Assembly: GCA_965197545.1 (NCBI GenBank)
Contig: CBDANJ010000008.1
Span: 2,542,001 to 2,606,000 of the forward strand
DNA from: CATOSP01 sp965197545
GTDB lineage: Bacteria > Chloroflexota > Dehalococcoidia > Lucifugimonadales > UBA3495
DNA: 64,000 nucleotides
Direction: 5' to 3'
The position numbers and the translations under genes are program-made. Shown piece after piece: positions 25,350 to 33,815 of this stretch. Position 1 is the first letter of the stretch, and every line of letters starts with the position of its first letter. The notes beneath the pieces are model-generated. The model had not been told where the DNA came from. It searched no databases and worked only from the letters and a program-made list of their open reading frames with translations.

Positions 25350-27002
25350 TCACCGCTGGAAGGCGTAGCCCGGTTCCCAGCCGCCGGGCGTGAGCCAGGC
25401 CCGGCCCAGCGGTCCCTGCCGTTCCAGGGCAGCCTTGTGGGATACCCAAAGAGGAACCTCCACCCCGGCCCGCTCCGTCTCCTGCCGGGCCACCCGCAGG
25501 AAGTGGGTGGCGGCCAGGTCGTCGTCGAAGACCACCAGGACGGCGGGCAACGCGCCGTGGTCGTCCAGGGGGCGGCTGGAGGAGTAGTAGCGGAGGTAGG
25601 GGGCCAGCCGCGCCGCCATCGTGACCGGGCGCACCGCCCGGCGCTCCCACTCCAGGAAGAAGGGAAAAGCGTCCCGGCCCCGGCGCAGGACGCCGAAGGC
25701 GTCGGGCCGCACCGAGTGCAGCCGCCCGTCGTGGCGGAAGTAGCGCGACGCCCGCCGGGGCGGGTCGAGTTGCGTCGCCTCCCAGCCACCGGCGCGGGCC
25801 TGTGCGGCCAGGGCCGCCATGAACCAATGCACCGCCCCGGTGTGCTCGGCGTTGCGGAGCAACTGGCGGCTGCGGGAGCCGGAGACGTTGCGCCAGGCCG
25901 GGGGCGCCTGGGGGTCCAGCGGCGCGGCGCTCCACCGCCGCCGCGCCGTGCCAATGGAAGTCCGGTCCCGGCGGGCCAGCAGGGCCAGCCCCCGGTCGGC
26001 GAGGGCCAGGCGGTGTTGCCCTGCGGCGGCAGTGTGAGACACCAGGCCGAACCCTTCCAACCCGGCAACCACCTGGGACACCCGCCGCTCCGACACTCCC
26101 ATCAGCCCGGCCAGGTCGCGCTTTGACGCCCAGGGCCAGTCGGAGAGCAGGTCCAGGACGCGCTTCCCGGCGGGCTTGAGCAGCGCGGGCAGCAGCCAGT
26201 CCGGGGCCGGACCGTCCAGGTCGATGCCGGCGGGCAGGGACGCCCGCGCGGGTATGGCTTCCACCGGCAACCCGCCGCCCCGGTCCAGGCGGGAAAGCGC
26301 GTAGCGCAGGTCCAGGGCGGCGGCGACGGAGGGGGGACGCCACACCGGGGAGTCCAGCCCGGCCAGGGCCGCGTCCCGCTCCGGGGCCAGGAAGACCGGG
26401 AAGCTCGCTCCGGCCAGCATCCGGCGGGCTTGGCGCAGCCGCACCTCGTCGGGCAACAGGACCAGGACGCCGCCGGGCAGCGGGCCGTCACGCAGCCGCC
26501 ACAGCCGCTTGGAAAAGCCGGTGCGGTCGGCGGTGAGTCCCTGCCGGATAATTCCGACGGTACGGCCTCCGGGCAGGACGATTCCGGCGTCCAGCGGCGC
26601 GGCCCGGAACCAGCGGAAATGGATGGGGTAAGCCAGGTTGGAAATGGCGGCGGCCAGGCGGTAGATGACGGCCAGGGCGTCCAGCCGCTCCAGCAACACC
26701 CGCCGCCAGCGGGCGGAAACGGGACGGCGGCGCAGCAGGTCCTCCAGACTGGTTCCCTCGTCTTCCGCCAGCCAGCGCAGGCCGTGGGCGGTAAGATAGT
26801 ACCGGCGGGTGGGCGGCAGCAACGGCGTGGCGTGGGGGATGGCGTCAACCATCCCCCATTCCGTGAGCTTGTCCATACCGGCGTAGACCGCGCCCCGGGA
26901 CCACCCGGAGAGGGCCGCCAGGTCCAGCCGGTCGGCGAAGGGCGTCTCCGCCAACCGGCGCAGCAGGCCGGTCTCACACTCGGTCAGGCTCATTCGGACC
27001 AC
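25350..27002 (-). CDS. Replic_Relax-family protein, putative relaxase/transfer initiator
   Basis: 550 residues. Winged-helix N-terminus (TGLLRRLAETPFADRLDLAA, then WSRGAVYAGMDKL), a second winged helix in the middle (LDLLSDWPWASKRDLAGLMG) and the C-terminal Replic_Relax-like core (HTGAVHWFMAALAAQARAGG, RPDAFGVLRRGRDAFPFFLE, then VFDDDLAATHF). The PDA..FFLEWER pattern resembles a restriction-type nuclease fold. The family is described as replication-relaxation in conjugative elements of Gram-positives. It is the last gene of the transfer operon, overlapping the coupling-ATPase gene by 13 bases. No canonical MobF/P relaxase is in the window, so this is the best candidate. Confidence 0.75.
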   Translation of the reverse strand: MVRMSLTECETGLLRRLAETPFADRLDLAALSGWSRGAVYAGMDKLTEWGMVDAIPHATPLLPPTRRYYLTAHGLRWLAEDEGTSLEDLLRRRPVSARWRRVLLERLDALAVIYRLAAAISNLAYPIHFRWFRAAPLDAGIVLPGGRTVGIIRQGLTADRTGFSKRLWRLRDGPLPGGVLVLLPDEVRLRQARRMLAGASFPVFLAPERDAALAGLDSPVWRPPSVAAALDLRYALSRLDRGGGLPVEAIPARASLPAGIDLDGPAPDWLLPALLKPAGKRVLDLLSDWPWASKRDLAGLMGVSERRVSQVVAGLEGFGLVSHTAAAGQHRLALADRGLALLARRDRTSIGTARRRWSAAPLDPQAPPAWRNVSGSRSRQLLRNAEHTGAVHWFMAALAAQARAGGWEATQLDPPRRASRYFRHDGRLHSVRPDAFGVLRRGRDAFPFFLEWERRAVRPVTMAARLAPYLRYYSSSRPLDDHGALPAVLVVFDDDLAATHFLRVARQETERAGVEVPLWVSHKAALERQGPLGRAWLTPGGWEPGYAFQR

Positions 27003-29578
27003 TCCCCGGCGTCCGCAGGCCCATCGCAGCCTTCACCCGCCGCGCTGTGCCTGGTGCGCTGCCTGTTGCGGCCAGGACCGGGGTCCGGCTCCGGCTGGGG
27101 AGGCGCGGGGTTGCCGCCGTTCTGCCTTTCCGCCAACAGCCGGCGGTAGTCGCTGATCTTCCGCTCCCCCTCGGCGCTGGCGGCGGCGATCTCCCCGGCC
27201 CTGGTGGTGTAGTCCCTGGCCCCGGCGCGGATGAGGTCGGCGACATTGGCGTCGCCCGGCTCCGGCTTTTTGACCATCATGGAGTAGGCGGGCAGCCGGT
27301 CGGCTCCCACGGTGGCCCGCACGTAGCAGTGGTGGACCGGCAGGGAGGTGATGTCGTCCTCGGATACCCGGTCCTTGCCCAGTTCCCACACCAGGCGGCG
27401 GGCGTCGGAACCGGACACCTGGAACACGGCCAGGCAGCCCACGTTGGCCAGGATGGTGTCCTGCATGGTGCGGGAAAGGTCGTCCAGCTTGGCCAGGCTT
27501 TGGGTGGCGAGAATGAACGATGCGCCGTACTTGCCCAGTTCCGATAGCATGGACTCGTAATCGACGCCGGGCATGGACTGCATCTCGTCCACGACCACCA
27601 AAGCGCCCCGCCGCCGGTGCAGGGGCAGGTTCTCCTGCTCCCGGATCACCGAGTCCACCAGGTTGAGCAGGGACGCCCCCACCAGGGCGGACACGTCCCG
27701 GCCCGCCGTCCCCTGGGCGGTGGACACGAATAGCACCCCGCCCTCCAGGATGGTCTCCCGCAGGTCGATGGTGGAGCGGGACTGGCCCAGGATGGCCCGG
27801 GCCTTCTTGGACGAGGCGTAGTAGGCCAGGCGGGTCTGCACCGGGGCGATGGCCTCGGAGCGGTACTGGCGGTGCCAGTTGTCGAAGTCCCGCACCCACC
27901 AGTCCAGCAGGTAGGGGTCGTTGACCTGCGCCAGCGCCTCGGCCCGGAACTTGCCGTCGGAGAGGAGCTTCAGCCCGTCCAGGATGGTGTACTGCTCGCC
28001 GTCGTCGCGTTGCTCGTTGGCCTCGTGCAGGGTCTTGACGGTGTGTTCCAGGATGGACTGCATCCGGGGACCCCACTGGTCCCACAGGCCCTTGGCCACC
28101 CGGACGACGGAATCGGCGGTGCGGTCCCTATCGGCGAAGATGCGGGTGTCCAGCAGGTTGACGCCCGGCGCGCCCCGGTCGTCGGCCAGGTCGATCAGCC
28201 TCACCCGGTCGATGAGGGACTCGGGCACCTGCTCCAGCAGCCCCGCCACCAGGTCGGCGTGGGGGTCCACCACGATGATGGCGTCGCCGTCCCGGCCCGC
28301 CGCCTTCTCCCTGAGCTTGTGGGCCACGACGTGGTGCATCAGGGTGGACTTGCCCATGCGGGTGCGGGCCACGTAGAGGTGGTGGCGCTTGAGCAGGTCG
28401 GCGGTGAAGTTGACCTCGCGGGGCGCGCCGCCGGTGGCGTCGCCCACCGGGGCGCCGGTCCGCACGCCCCGGGCCGAGGGGGCCAGCGCCCGGGACCCGG
28501 ACCGCTCCACCAGGGGCGTCTCGTCCCCCTCGCCGGGCGGGTGCCACAGGGCGGCCGCCTCCCTGACGCCCAGGACGCTGCGCTTGCCGAAGAGCCCCGG
28601 CCCGGCGGGGTGGAGGCTGGCCGCGGGAAACAGGGGCTTGGCCTGGCCCGCCTTGAACCGCGCCCCGGCGGGGTGGTCGTAGTGGCGGTAGGCGGCGGAC
28701 ACCCCCTCCAGCAGGTCGCAGGCCCGTTCCGTCCCGGCCGCGGCGGGCAGGAAGGCGGTGAGCTGGATTTCGGCGTCGAAGGCGATGCGGGAGACCTTCT
28801 CCCGGATCAGCAGCGGGTCGTAGACCCGGTTGCGGGACTTCTTCCAGCGCCACCAGCCCCAGCCGGCGACGATGAGGCCGGAGAAGGTGCCGAGACCCAG
28901 CAGCGACGCCTTGAGTATCTCGCCGTCCTGCACCCACAGGTAGCCCCGCAGGGCTGCCAGCGCCCCGGCGCCCAGCACGGCCAGGGTCACGCCGTCCACC
29001 TGGAGGGGCCTGGTCTGGTAGGTGTAGGAAGGGTCGCGGGGTTCGGGGACGGCCCGCTGGTGGGCCTTGGCCTGGTGGGCCTGGGACCACTCGGGACCCA
29101 GGGAGCGCAGCAGCAGGCGGGACACCAGCCGCTCGCCGGGGCGCAGGGCGGACAGGGCGCCGATGACCGCCAGCAGGGGGTCGGAGCCGGGGTCCAGCAG
29201 GTCGTCGTCCCGGAAGGTGCGCAGCGGCACGTACTCCGGCCCGCCGGAGCGCAGGGTCAGGCCCCAGGCCAGCTCGCCCTGGCGGCGGCGCATGGGGTCG
29301 TCCTCGGGCGTTATCTCGCGGACGCGGGCCTGGGGGTAGTGGGCGGCGATCTGGCCCTTGACCACCTCCTGGTCCATGCAGCGGGCCAGCAGGGTCACGC
29401 CGTCCCCGTCGCCGGCCAGTTCCAGGGAGAAGGGTTCGGGGACGGCGATGGACTGGAGCAGGTTCTCCACCCCCAGCAGGGTGCGCTCCCCGGTGCGGTG
29501 GGGCGTCACCGCCAGCAGCGCCGGGGGCTTCTTGGCCTGCTTCTCGCCGAAGAGGATGTGCTTCACGTTGATACTCAT
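26990..29578 (-). CDS. TraG/VirD4-like coupling ATPase
   Basis: 862 residues. The N-terminal part contains two membrane helices (about 205-255: LAVLGAGALAALRGYLW and LLGLGTFSGLIVAGWGWW). The ATPase core follows: Walker A ARTRMGKSTLMHH with Lys410, Walker B GALVVVDEMQSM, and LATQSLAKLDDLSR. This family couples the relaxosome to the type IV secretion channel. The C-terminal tail (PQPEPDPGPGRNRQRTR) is disordered. It is between VirB4 (38 bases upstream) and the Replic_Relax gene (overlap), so transfer is coupled to DNA processing. Confidence 0.88.
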   Translation of the reverse strand: MSINVKHILFGEKQAKKPPALLAVTPHRTGERTLLGVENLLQSIAVPEPFSLELAGDGDGVTLLARCMDQEVVKGQIAAHYPQARVREITPEDDPMRRRQGELAWGLTLRSGGPEYVPLRTFRDDDLLDPGSDPLLAVIGALSALRPGERLVSRLLLRSLGPEWSQAHQAKAHQRAVPEPRDPSYTYQTRPLQVDGVTLAVLGAGALAALRGYLWVQDGEILKASLLGLGTFSGLIVAGWGWWRWKKSRNRVYDPLLIREKVSRIAFDAEIQLTAFLPAAAGTERACDLLEGVSAAYRHYDHPAGARFKAGQAKPLFPAASLHPAGPGLFGKRSVLGVREAAALWHPPGEGDETPLVERSGSRALAPSARGVRTGAPVGDATGGAPREVNFTADLLKRHHLYVARTRMGKSTLMHHVVAHKLREKAAGRDGDAIIVVDPHADLVAGLLEQVPESLIDRVRLIDLADDRGAPGVNLLDTRIFADRDRTADSVVRVAKGLWDQWGPRMQSILEHTVKTLHEANEQRDDGEQYTILDGLKLLSDGKFRAEALAQVNDPYLLDWWVRDFDNWHRQYRSEAIAPVQTRLAYYASSKKARAILGQSRSTIDLRETILEGGVLFVSTAQGTAGRDVSALVGASLLNLVDSVIREQENLPLHRRRGALVVVDEMQSMPGVDYESMLSELGKYGASFILATQSLAKLDDLSRTMQDTILANVGCLAVFQVSGSDARRLVWELGKDRVSEDDITSLPVHHCYVRATVGADRLPAYSMMVKKPEPGDANVADLIRAGARDYTTRAGEIAAASAEGERKISDYRRLLAERQNGGNPAPPQPEPDPGPGRNRQRTRHSAAGEGCDGPADAGEWSE

Positions 29579-29615
29579 ACTCGTTGCCTCTCTATCTTGA
29601 TTTCGGTGTTTCGTT

Positions 29616-31862
29616 TCAGTGCCTGGGTCCGGGCCGCCACTCGATTACCTCGGTCTCCTCGGGGGTGGCCTCGATGCGGATGGGGAAGCGTTGGCCCCGC
29701 GCCAGCAGCAGCCCGTCGCCGCGCGGGCAGGACAGCAGCCAGCGTTGCAGTTCCGGCGGCAGGTCGAAGGCTTCGCCCACCGTGGAGATGGCGGCGGCGT
29801 CCTGCTGCAAGAGCAGCTTGAAGGCGGCGTTCTGCAACAGCGCCCGCCCGCTGTGGCCGGTGATGGTGCGGGAGGAGTCCTCGCTGAGCAGGTCCTGCAC
29901 GTCCTGGGTGATGAACTGCAACCCCAGCCGGTGCTTGCGGGCGCGCTTGGCCATGGAGACCATGAAGGCGGCGCCCTCGGGGTGCTGCATGATGCTCCAC
30001 ACCTCGTCCACCACCAGCAGGCGGGGCCGGGGGTCCTGGGCCGCCGCCGCCCACACCGTCTCGGTGCAGACCATCGCCGCTGCTGGTCTTAGCTCCGGTT
30101 CCAAAAGGTGCAGGTCAAAGACCGTGACCAGGGCCTCGTGGGTCAGGAGGTCGTCGCCCTCGTCGGAGAGCAAATGTCGCAGGCTGCCGGTGGCGAAGGG
30201 CCGCAGCAGGTGGGCGATGTCGCCCCCGCCTTCGGCTTCCAGGTAGGCGTAGAAATCGCGGAAGCCGGTGCGCTCCCGGCGCTCGGCGTAGTAGCCCGCC
30301 AGGGCGTGGTCCAGGGAGGACCGCCGCTCGGCGCTGAGCCGCTCTCCCACCATCACCTCGATCAAGCGGCGCAGGCTGCCGATGCGCTGCAACAGCTCCT
30401 CGCTGTCGCCCCGGTCGATGACGAAGGGGTTCATGCCCTGGCCGGGGATGCCGGGGGACAGGACCCGGCCGCCCGCCGCCCTGGCCATGTCGGCGTACTC
30501 GCCCTCGGGGTCGATCACGTAGGCACGAACGCCACGGCAGACGCCGCGCAATACCCCCAGCTTGGTGGCGAAGGACTTGCCTGACCCCGACCGTGCCAGG
30601 ACGGCGGTGTTGGCGTTCAGGTGCGTCCCGTCGAAGGGGTCGTAGACCACCGGGGCGCAGGCCCGCAGGTCGATGCCGTAGAGGGTGCCGCTCCTGGTGT
30701 CCAGGTCCGGCGGCGAGAAGGGGAACAGCCGGGCCAGGCTGGAGGTGTCCAAAGTCCGCCACACCGCCAGGGCGTTCAGGCCCAGGGGCAGGGTGGAAAG
30801 CAGGCCCTCCCTTTGCCGGAAGGCCAGGTTGTCCAGCTTGCCCAGGGTGGCGGCGAAGTGGCCGCGGGCCTTCTGGGTCAGGTCCTTGAGGGTGTCCTGG
30901 TCGGCGGCGTGGAGGGTGACGGACAGGGAGGCGTGGAACAGCCTTTCCCTTCCCCGCTGCACCTCGTCCCGCAGGCGGCTCACGTCCTCCAGGGCAATCT
31001 CCGCCTCGGGGGACAGGCTGCGGCCCCGGTTCAGGGACAGGGATTGCGCCGACTCGAAGCGGACCTTCTGCCACTCCAGGGTGCGGGCGGCCTGCTCCGT
31101 GGGGATGGCGCCCAGGTGGACCGACAGGTCCATCGGCGCTCCGGCGGCCATCAGCCCTTGCAGGAAGCCGGGGGCCAGGCTGCGGGGCCACTTGCCCAGG
31201 TGCAGGGAGCGGGCCAGGCGCCCGCCGACGCGGATGTCCCGCCGGTTGACCTCGACCTCAATCCCGGCGTCCTCGTCCCTCTCCGTGGGGGAGCCGCCCA
31301 GGGCCGACGCCAGCAAGAGGAGCCGCAGCGGGTTGCCCGCCAGGGGGAACACCCCCAGCCCGCCCCGGACCAGCAGCCCGCGCAGCTCGTCCATCCGGTC
31401 GAACTCGCAGACGGCGTAGAACCGCCGGTCCAGGATGCCCTCCCGGGTTTCCAGCCCCGCCAGCAGGCGGCGCAGGGACTCCGCCGCCTCTCGTGTTTGG
31501 TCAGGCAGGTCTTCGGGCTGGGCCTCGGTTAGCGTGTCCCTCAATCCTTGCAGCACCGGCGGGTGCTGGCGCACCAGCAGTTGCACCGGGAAGTCCAGGG
31601 CGTTCAGCGCCCCGGCGAAGGCCCCCAGCTTGGGTTCGTCCAGTTCCAGCCCCATCACCTCGCACACCGCCAGCTTCACCCCGTCCAGGCGCACCGGCCC
31701 GTCGTCCTCCAGGTGGGACAGCATGAAGAACAGGGACAACGGGGGCGGCGGCTTGGGTTCGGCGGCGGGTTCCACCGCCGCCTCGATTTCTTCGTGGTTG
31801 CCGGTCTTGTCCTTACTGGCGAAAGACGCCAGGGTCTTCAGCTTGGGTAATCTCGGTTTCAT
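29616..31862 (-). CDS. virB4: VirB4-family conjugation ATPase
   Basis: 748 residues. Walker A VLARSGSGKSFATKL with Lys429; Walker B RLLVVDEVWSIMQHPEG; then MAKRARKHRLGLQFITQDV, typical of VirB4/TraE C-terminal domains. The N-terminal domain (about 40-330) is the VirB4 N-domain. VirB4 energises type IV secretion and pilus assembly. It sits between a VirB2-like small protein and the coupling ATPase. The gene is intact. Confidence 0.92.
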   Translation of the reverse strand: MKPRLPKLKTLASFASKDKTGNHEEIEAAVEPAAEPKPPPPLSLFFMLSHLEDDGPVRLDGVKLAVCEVMGLELDEPKLGAFAGALNALDFPVQLLVRQHPPVLQGLRDTLTEAQPEDLPDQTREAAESLRRLLAGLETREGILDRRFYAVCEFDRMDELRGLLVRGGLGVFPLAGNPLRLLLLASALGGSPTERDEDAGIEVEVNRRDIRVGGRLARSLHLGKWPRSLAPGFLQGLMAAGAPMDLSVHLGAIPTEQAARTLEWQKVRFESAQSLSLNRGRSLSPEAEIALEDVSRLRDEVQRGRERLFHASLSVTLHAADQDTLKDLTQKARGHFAATLGKLDNLAFRQREGLLSTLPLGLNALAVWRTLDTSSLARLFPFSPPDLDTRSGTLYGIDLRACAPVVYDPFDGTHLNANTAVLARSGSGKSFATKLGVLRGVCRGVRAYVIDPEGEYADMARAAGGRVLSPGIPGQGMNPFVIDRGDSEELLQRIGSLRRLIEVMVGERLSAERRSSLDHALAGYYAERRERTGFRDFYAYLEAEGGGDIAHLLRPFATGSLRHLLSDEGDDLLTHEALVTVFDLHLLEPELRPAAAMVCTETVWAAAAQDPRPRLLVVDEVWSIMQHPEGAAFMVSMAKRARKHRLGLQFITQDVQDLLSEDSSRTITGHSGRALLQNAAFKLLLQQDAAAISTVGEAFDLPPELQRWLLSCPRGDGLLLARGQRFPIRIEATPEETEVIEWRPGPRH

Positions 31863-31901
31863 ATCGTCGTTCTCCTTGTTCTTGGCAGGTTCTTGGTCTT
31901 G

Positions 31902-32222
31902 CTACGGGAAGCCCACGATGCCGCTGAGGAAGAGTTGAGCTATGCCCTTGGCCAGCAGCACGACCACCAGCCCCACCACCGCCATGAATACGGCGTTCCT
32001 GGCCTTCCCTCGGCCCGGCCCCTGTCCCTCCGCGCCCTCGGCCATCAGCACGAAGCCCGCCCAGACGATGGCGAAGAAGCAGAGGCCCACGGCGGCGAAG
32101 GCCATGCCGGTCAGCACCCGGTCGAAGGCGGCCAGCATTTCCCGCTCCTCCCCCGGCGCGGCGGCGATGGACGCCAGCGCCGCGCCGGTGAAAAGCAGGA
32201 CGGTTACGATGCGCCCTACCAC
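31902..32222 (-). CDS. Small VirB2/TrbC-like membrane protein
   Basis: 106 residues from GTG 32222, which overlaps the stop of the PrgI-domain gene. A signal-like helix (VTVLLFTGAALASIAAAPGE) and two further hydrophobic helices (GMAFAAVGLCFFAIVWAGFV and AVFMAVVGLVVVLLAKGIAQ) flank a short charged loop, the layout of VirB2/TrbC pilins. This would be the second pilin-like protein in the operon; the first is split by an intron. Confidence 0.7.
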   Translation of the reverse strand: MVGRIVTVLLFTGAALASIAAAPGEEREMLAAFDRVLTGMAFAAVGLCFFAIVWAGFVLMAEGAEGQGPGRGKARNAVFMAVVGLVVVLLAKGIAQLFLSGIVGFP

Positions 32223-33805
32223 AGCCAGTCCCACCAGTGGGAATCGCCCACCGGCGTCTGCTCCGCCGTGGGCGGCGGGGGCTTGGGCGGGGGAACGTAC
32301 AGGGCCTGGTGGGGGTCGTCGGCACCGACGTTCAGGGCTAGGGGAATGGACTCCGTCCGGTTGCGGGTGACGGGGGCGCGCTCCACCTCGACGGCGCGCA
32401 CGTGTTCCGGGTGGTAGACGTAGATGCGCACCGTCCTGGTCGTCGAGCTCTCGCCGCAACTGCAACGCACCCTACGGGTGTACACGTCGGTCCGGGCCGG
32501 GTGGTGGGTGGTCTGCAACATGGGCGGCAGGGGCACGTTCAGCGTCGCCGCCAGGTCAGCGGTGATTTCCAGGTTGTGGACCGCCTTGCGGTTGGGAACG
32601 GCCAGGGTGAAGCGGGTCTCGCCGCCGGGAACGAAGGACGCGCTGGTGCGGTGGCTTCCGGCGGCGACGTTGACCGTTCCGGTGATGCGGGTGACGGTGG
32701 CGTCCAGCAGGGCGGGCGCCGTCTGGCTGAAGTGGCCGCCGTACACCGGCAGGGCTTCCTCCTGCCTGGTCTCCGCGATGCACTCCGAGGCGATGACGCC
32801 GGAGATGCTCCCCGGCGTCCACTCCAGGGAGGTCACCTCCAGGCCGCACAGGCCGCCATCCGATTTGGGCAGGGGGTAGGGAATCTGGCGGCTCTTCAGG
32901 GACACCGCCCCGGACTGGCCCAATGCGTCCACCCAGGAAAAGGTGAAGGACGGCGACGGGCCGTTGAGAATCAGGTTGTAGCTCCTGCTCTCCCCCGCCC
33001 CGAAGGTGGAATTCGCTCCCATGCGCAGGGTCTTTCCCGTCCTGCCGCCAAAGACCCGCACCTTGAGGTCCAGGTCATGGGCGGCCCGCAGGCCCACCTG
33101 GGCGGTGTCCCCGGATACCGCCAGCCTTTCCACGAAGATGCGCCGTCCCGGCACCGGATCCGGCGGCTGGAAGTAGATTTCATCCAGCCGCCAGCCCGGT
33201 TCCTCGTCGTCGGGGTCGTCGGCCAATGCGGTTGTGGGCAGCAGGACCACGACCAGCAGTCCGACTGCCGCCACCGCCAGGAAGCGGCTCCAGGGCTTTT
33301 TCCCCCTGCCGTCCTCGGTCTGCGGGTTCGGAGGGTTTGATCCGCCGTCCCGGTTGCGGCGTTTGCCGAACCAGCTATGGGGACGGAACGGTGCTCTCCC
33401 CTTCTTGCGGGCAGCCCTGACCCCCCGGCTCAAGCCGGAGGCGGCTTTCTTGGCCAGCAGCCGCAGCGGGTCGGGCCTGGCCTTCGGCGCGGCGGGCGAT
33501 TCGCTCAGCGCCAGTTGGGCTGGGGACCCGGCGTAGCGCCTGGCCCCCAGGTTGAACTTCAGCAGGTCGGCGGCCACCAGCGGCAGCCCCCGGCCTCCCA
33601 CCTTCCCCACGGTCATGGCGATGCCCACGATGCCAATCAGCACGCCCACGGCCAGGCGCACCGCCATCGGCCCGAGGGGGAGGTAGTGGTAGGCGCCGTA
33701 GGCCACGGCGCACACCGCCACCACCGCCACGATCTGGGGGAAGGTGAACCACAGCAGCACCTTGTCCTCGGCCTGCACGTGGGTCGGTACTTCATGCTCT
33801 CTCAT
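32216..33805 (-). CDS. PrgI-domain membrane protein with large extracytoplasmic region
   Basis: 529 residues. Start ATG 33805 after GGAGGG; the longer reading is rejected because it begins in the upstream pilin's tail. Residues 1-75 are a PrgI-like domain (EVPTHVQAEDKVLLWFTFPQ, then two helices), as in VirB3-like T4SS subunits. A basic linker and another helix (AVAAVGLLVVVLLPTTALA, about 180-200) follow, then about 330 residues outside the membrane with paired cysteines (CSCGESSTTRTVRIYVYHPE). The fusion of a PrgI unit to a large exported domain is unusual and could present a surface. Confidence 0.75.
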   Translation of the reverse strand: MREHEVPTHVQAEDKVLLWFTFPQIVAVVAVCAVAYGAYHYLPLGPMAVRLAVGVLIGIVGIAMTVGKVGGRGLPLVAADLLKFNLGARRYAGSPAQLALSESPAAPKARPDPLRLLAKKAASGLSRGVRAARKKGRAPFRPHSWFGKRRNRDGGSNPPNPQTEDGRGKKPWSRFLAVAAVGLLVVVLLPTTALADDPDDEEPGWRLDEIYFQPPDPVPGRRIFVERLAVSGDTAQVGLRAAHDLDLKVRVFGGRTGKTLRMGANSTFGAGESRSYNLILNGPSPSFTFSWVDALGQSGAVSLKSRQIPYPLPKSDGGLCGLEVTSLEWTPGSISGVIASECIAETRQEEALPVYGGHFSQTAPALLDATVTRITGTVNVAAGSHRTSASFVPGGETRFTLAVPNRKAVHNLEITADLAATLNVPLPPMLQTTHHPARTDVYTRRVRCSCGESSTTRTVRIYVYHPEHVRAVEVERAPVTRNRTESIPLALNVGADDPHQALYVPPPKPPPPTAEQTPVGDSHWWDWLW

Positions 33806-33815
33806 TCCATCCCTC

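Noticed and set aside
27872..29821. 649-residue open frame antisense to the coupling ATPase gene
   Set aside because: GC-rich antisense shadow; Gly/Gln/Val-rich low-complexity product with no recognisable domain, while the opposite strand encodes a clear ATPase.
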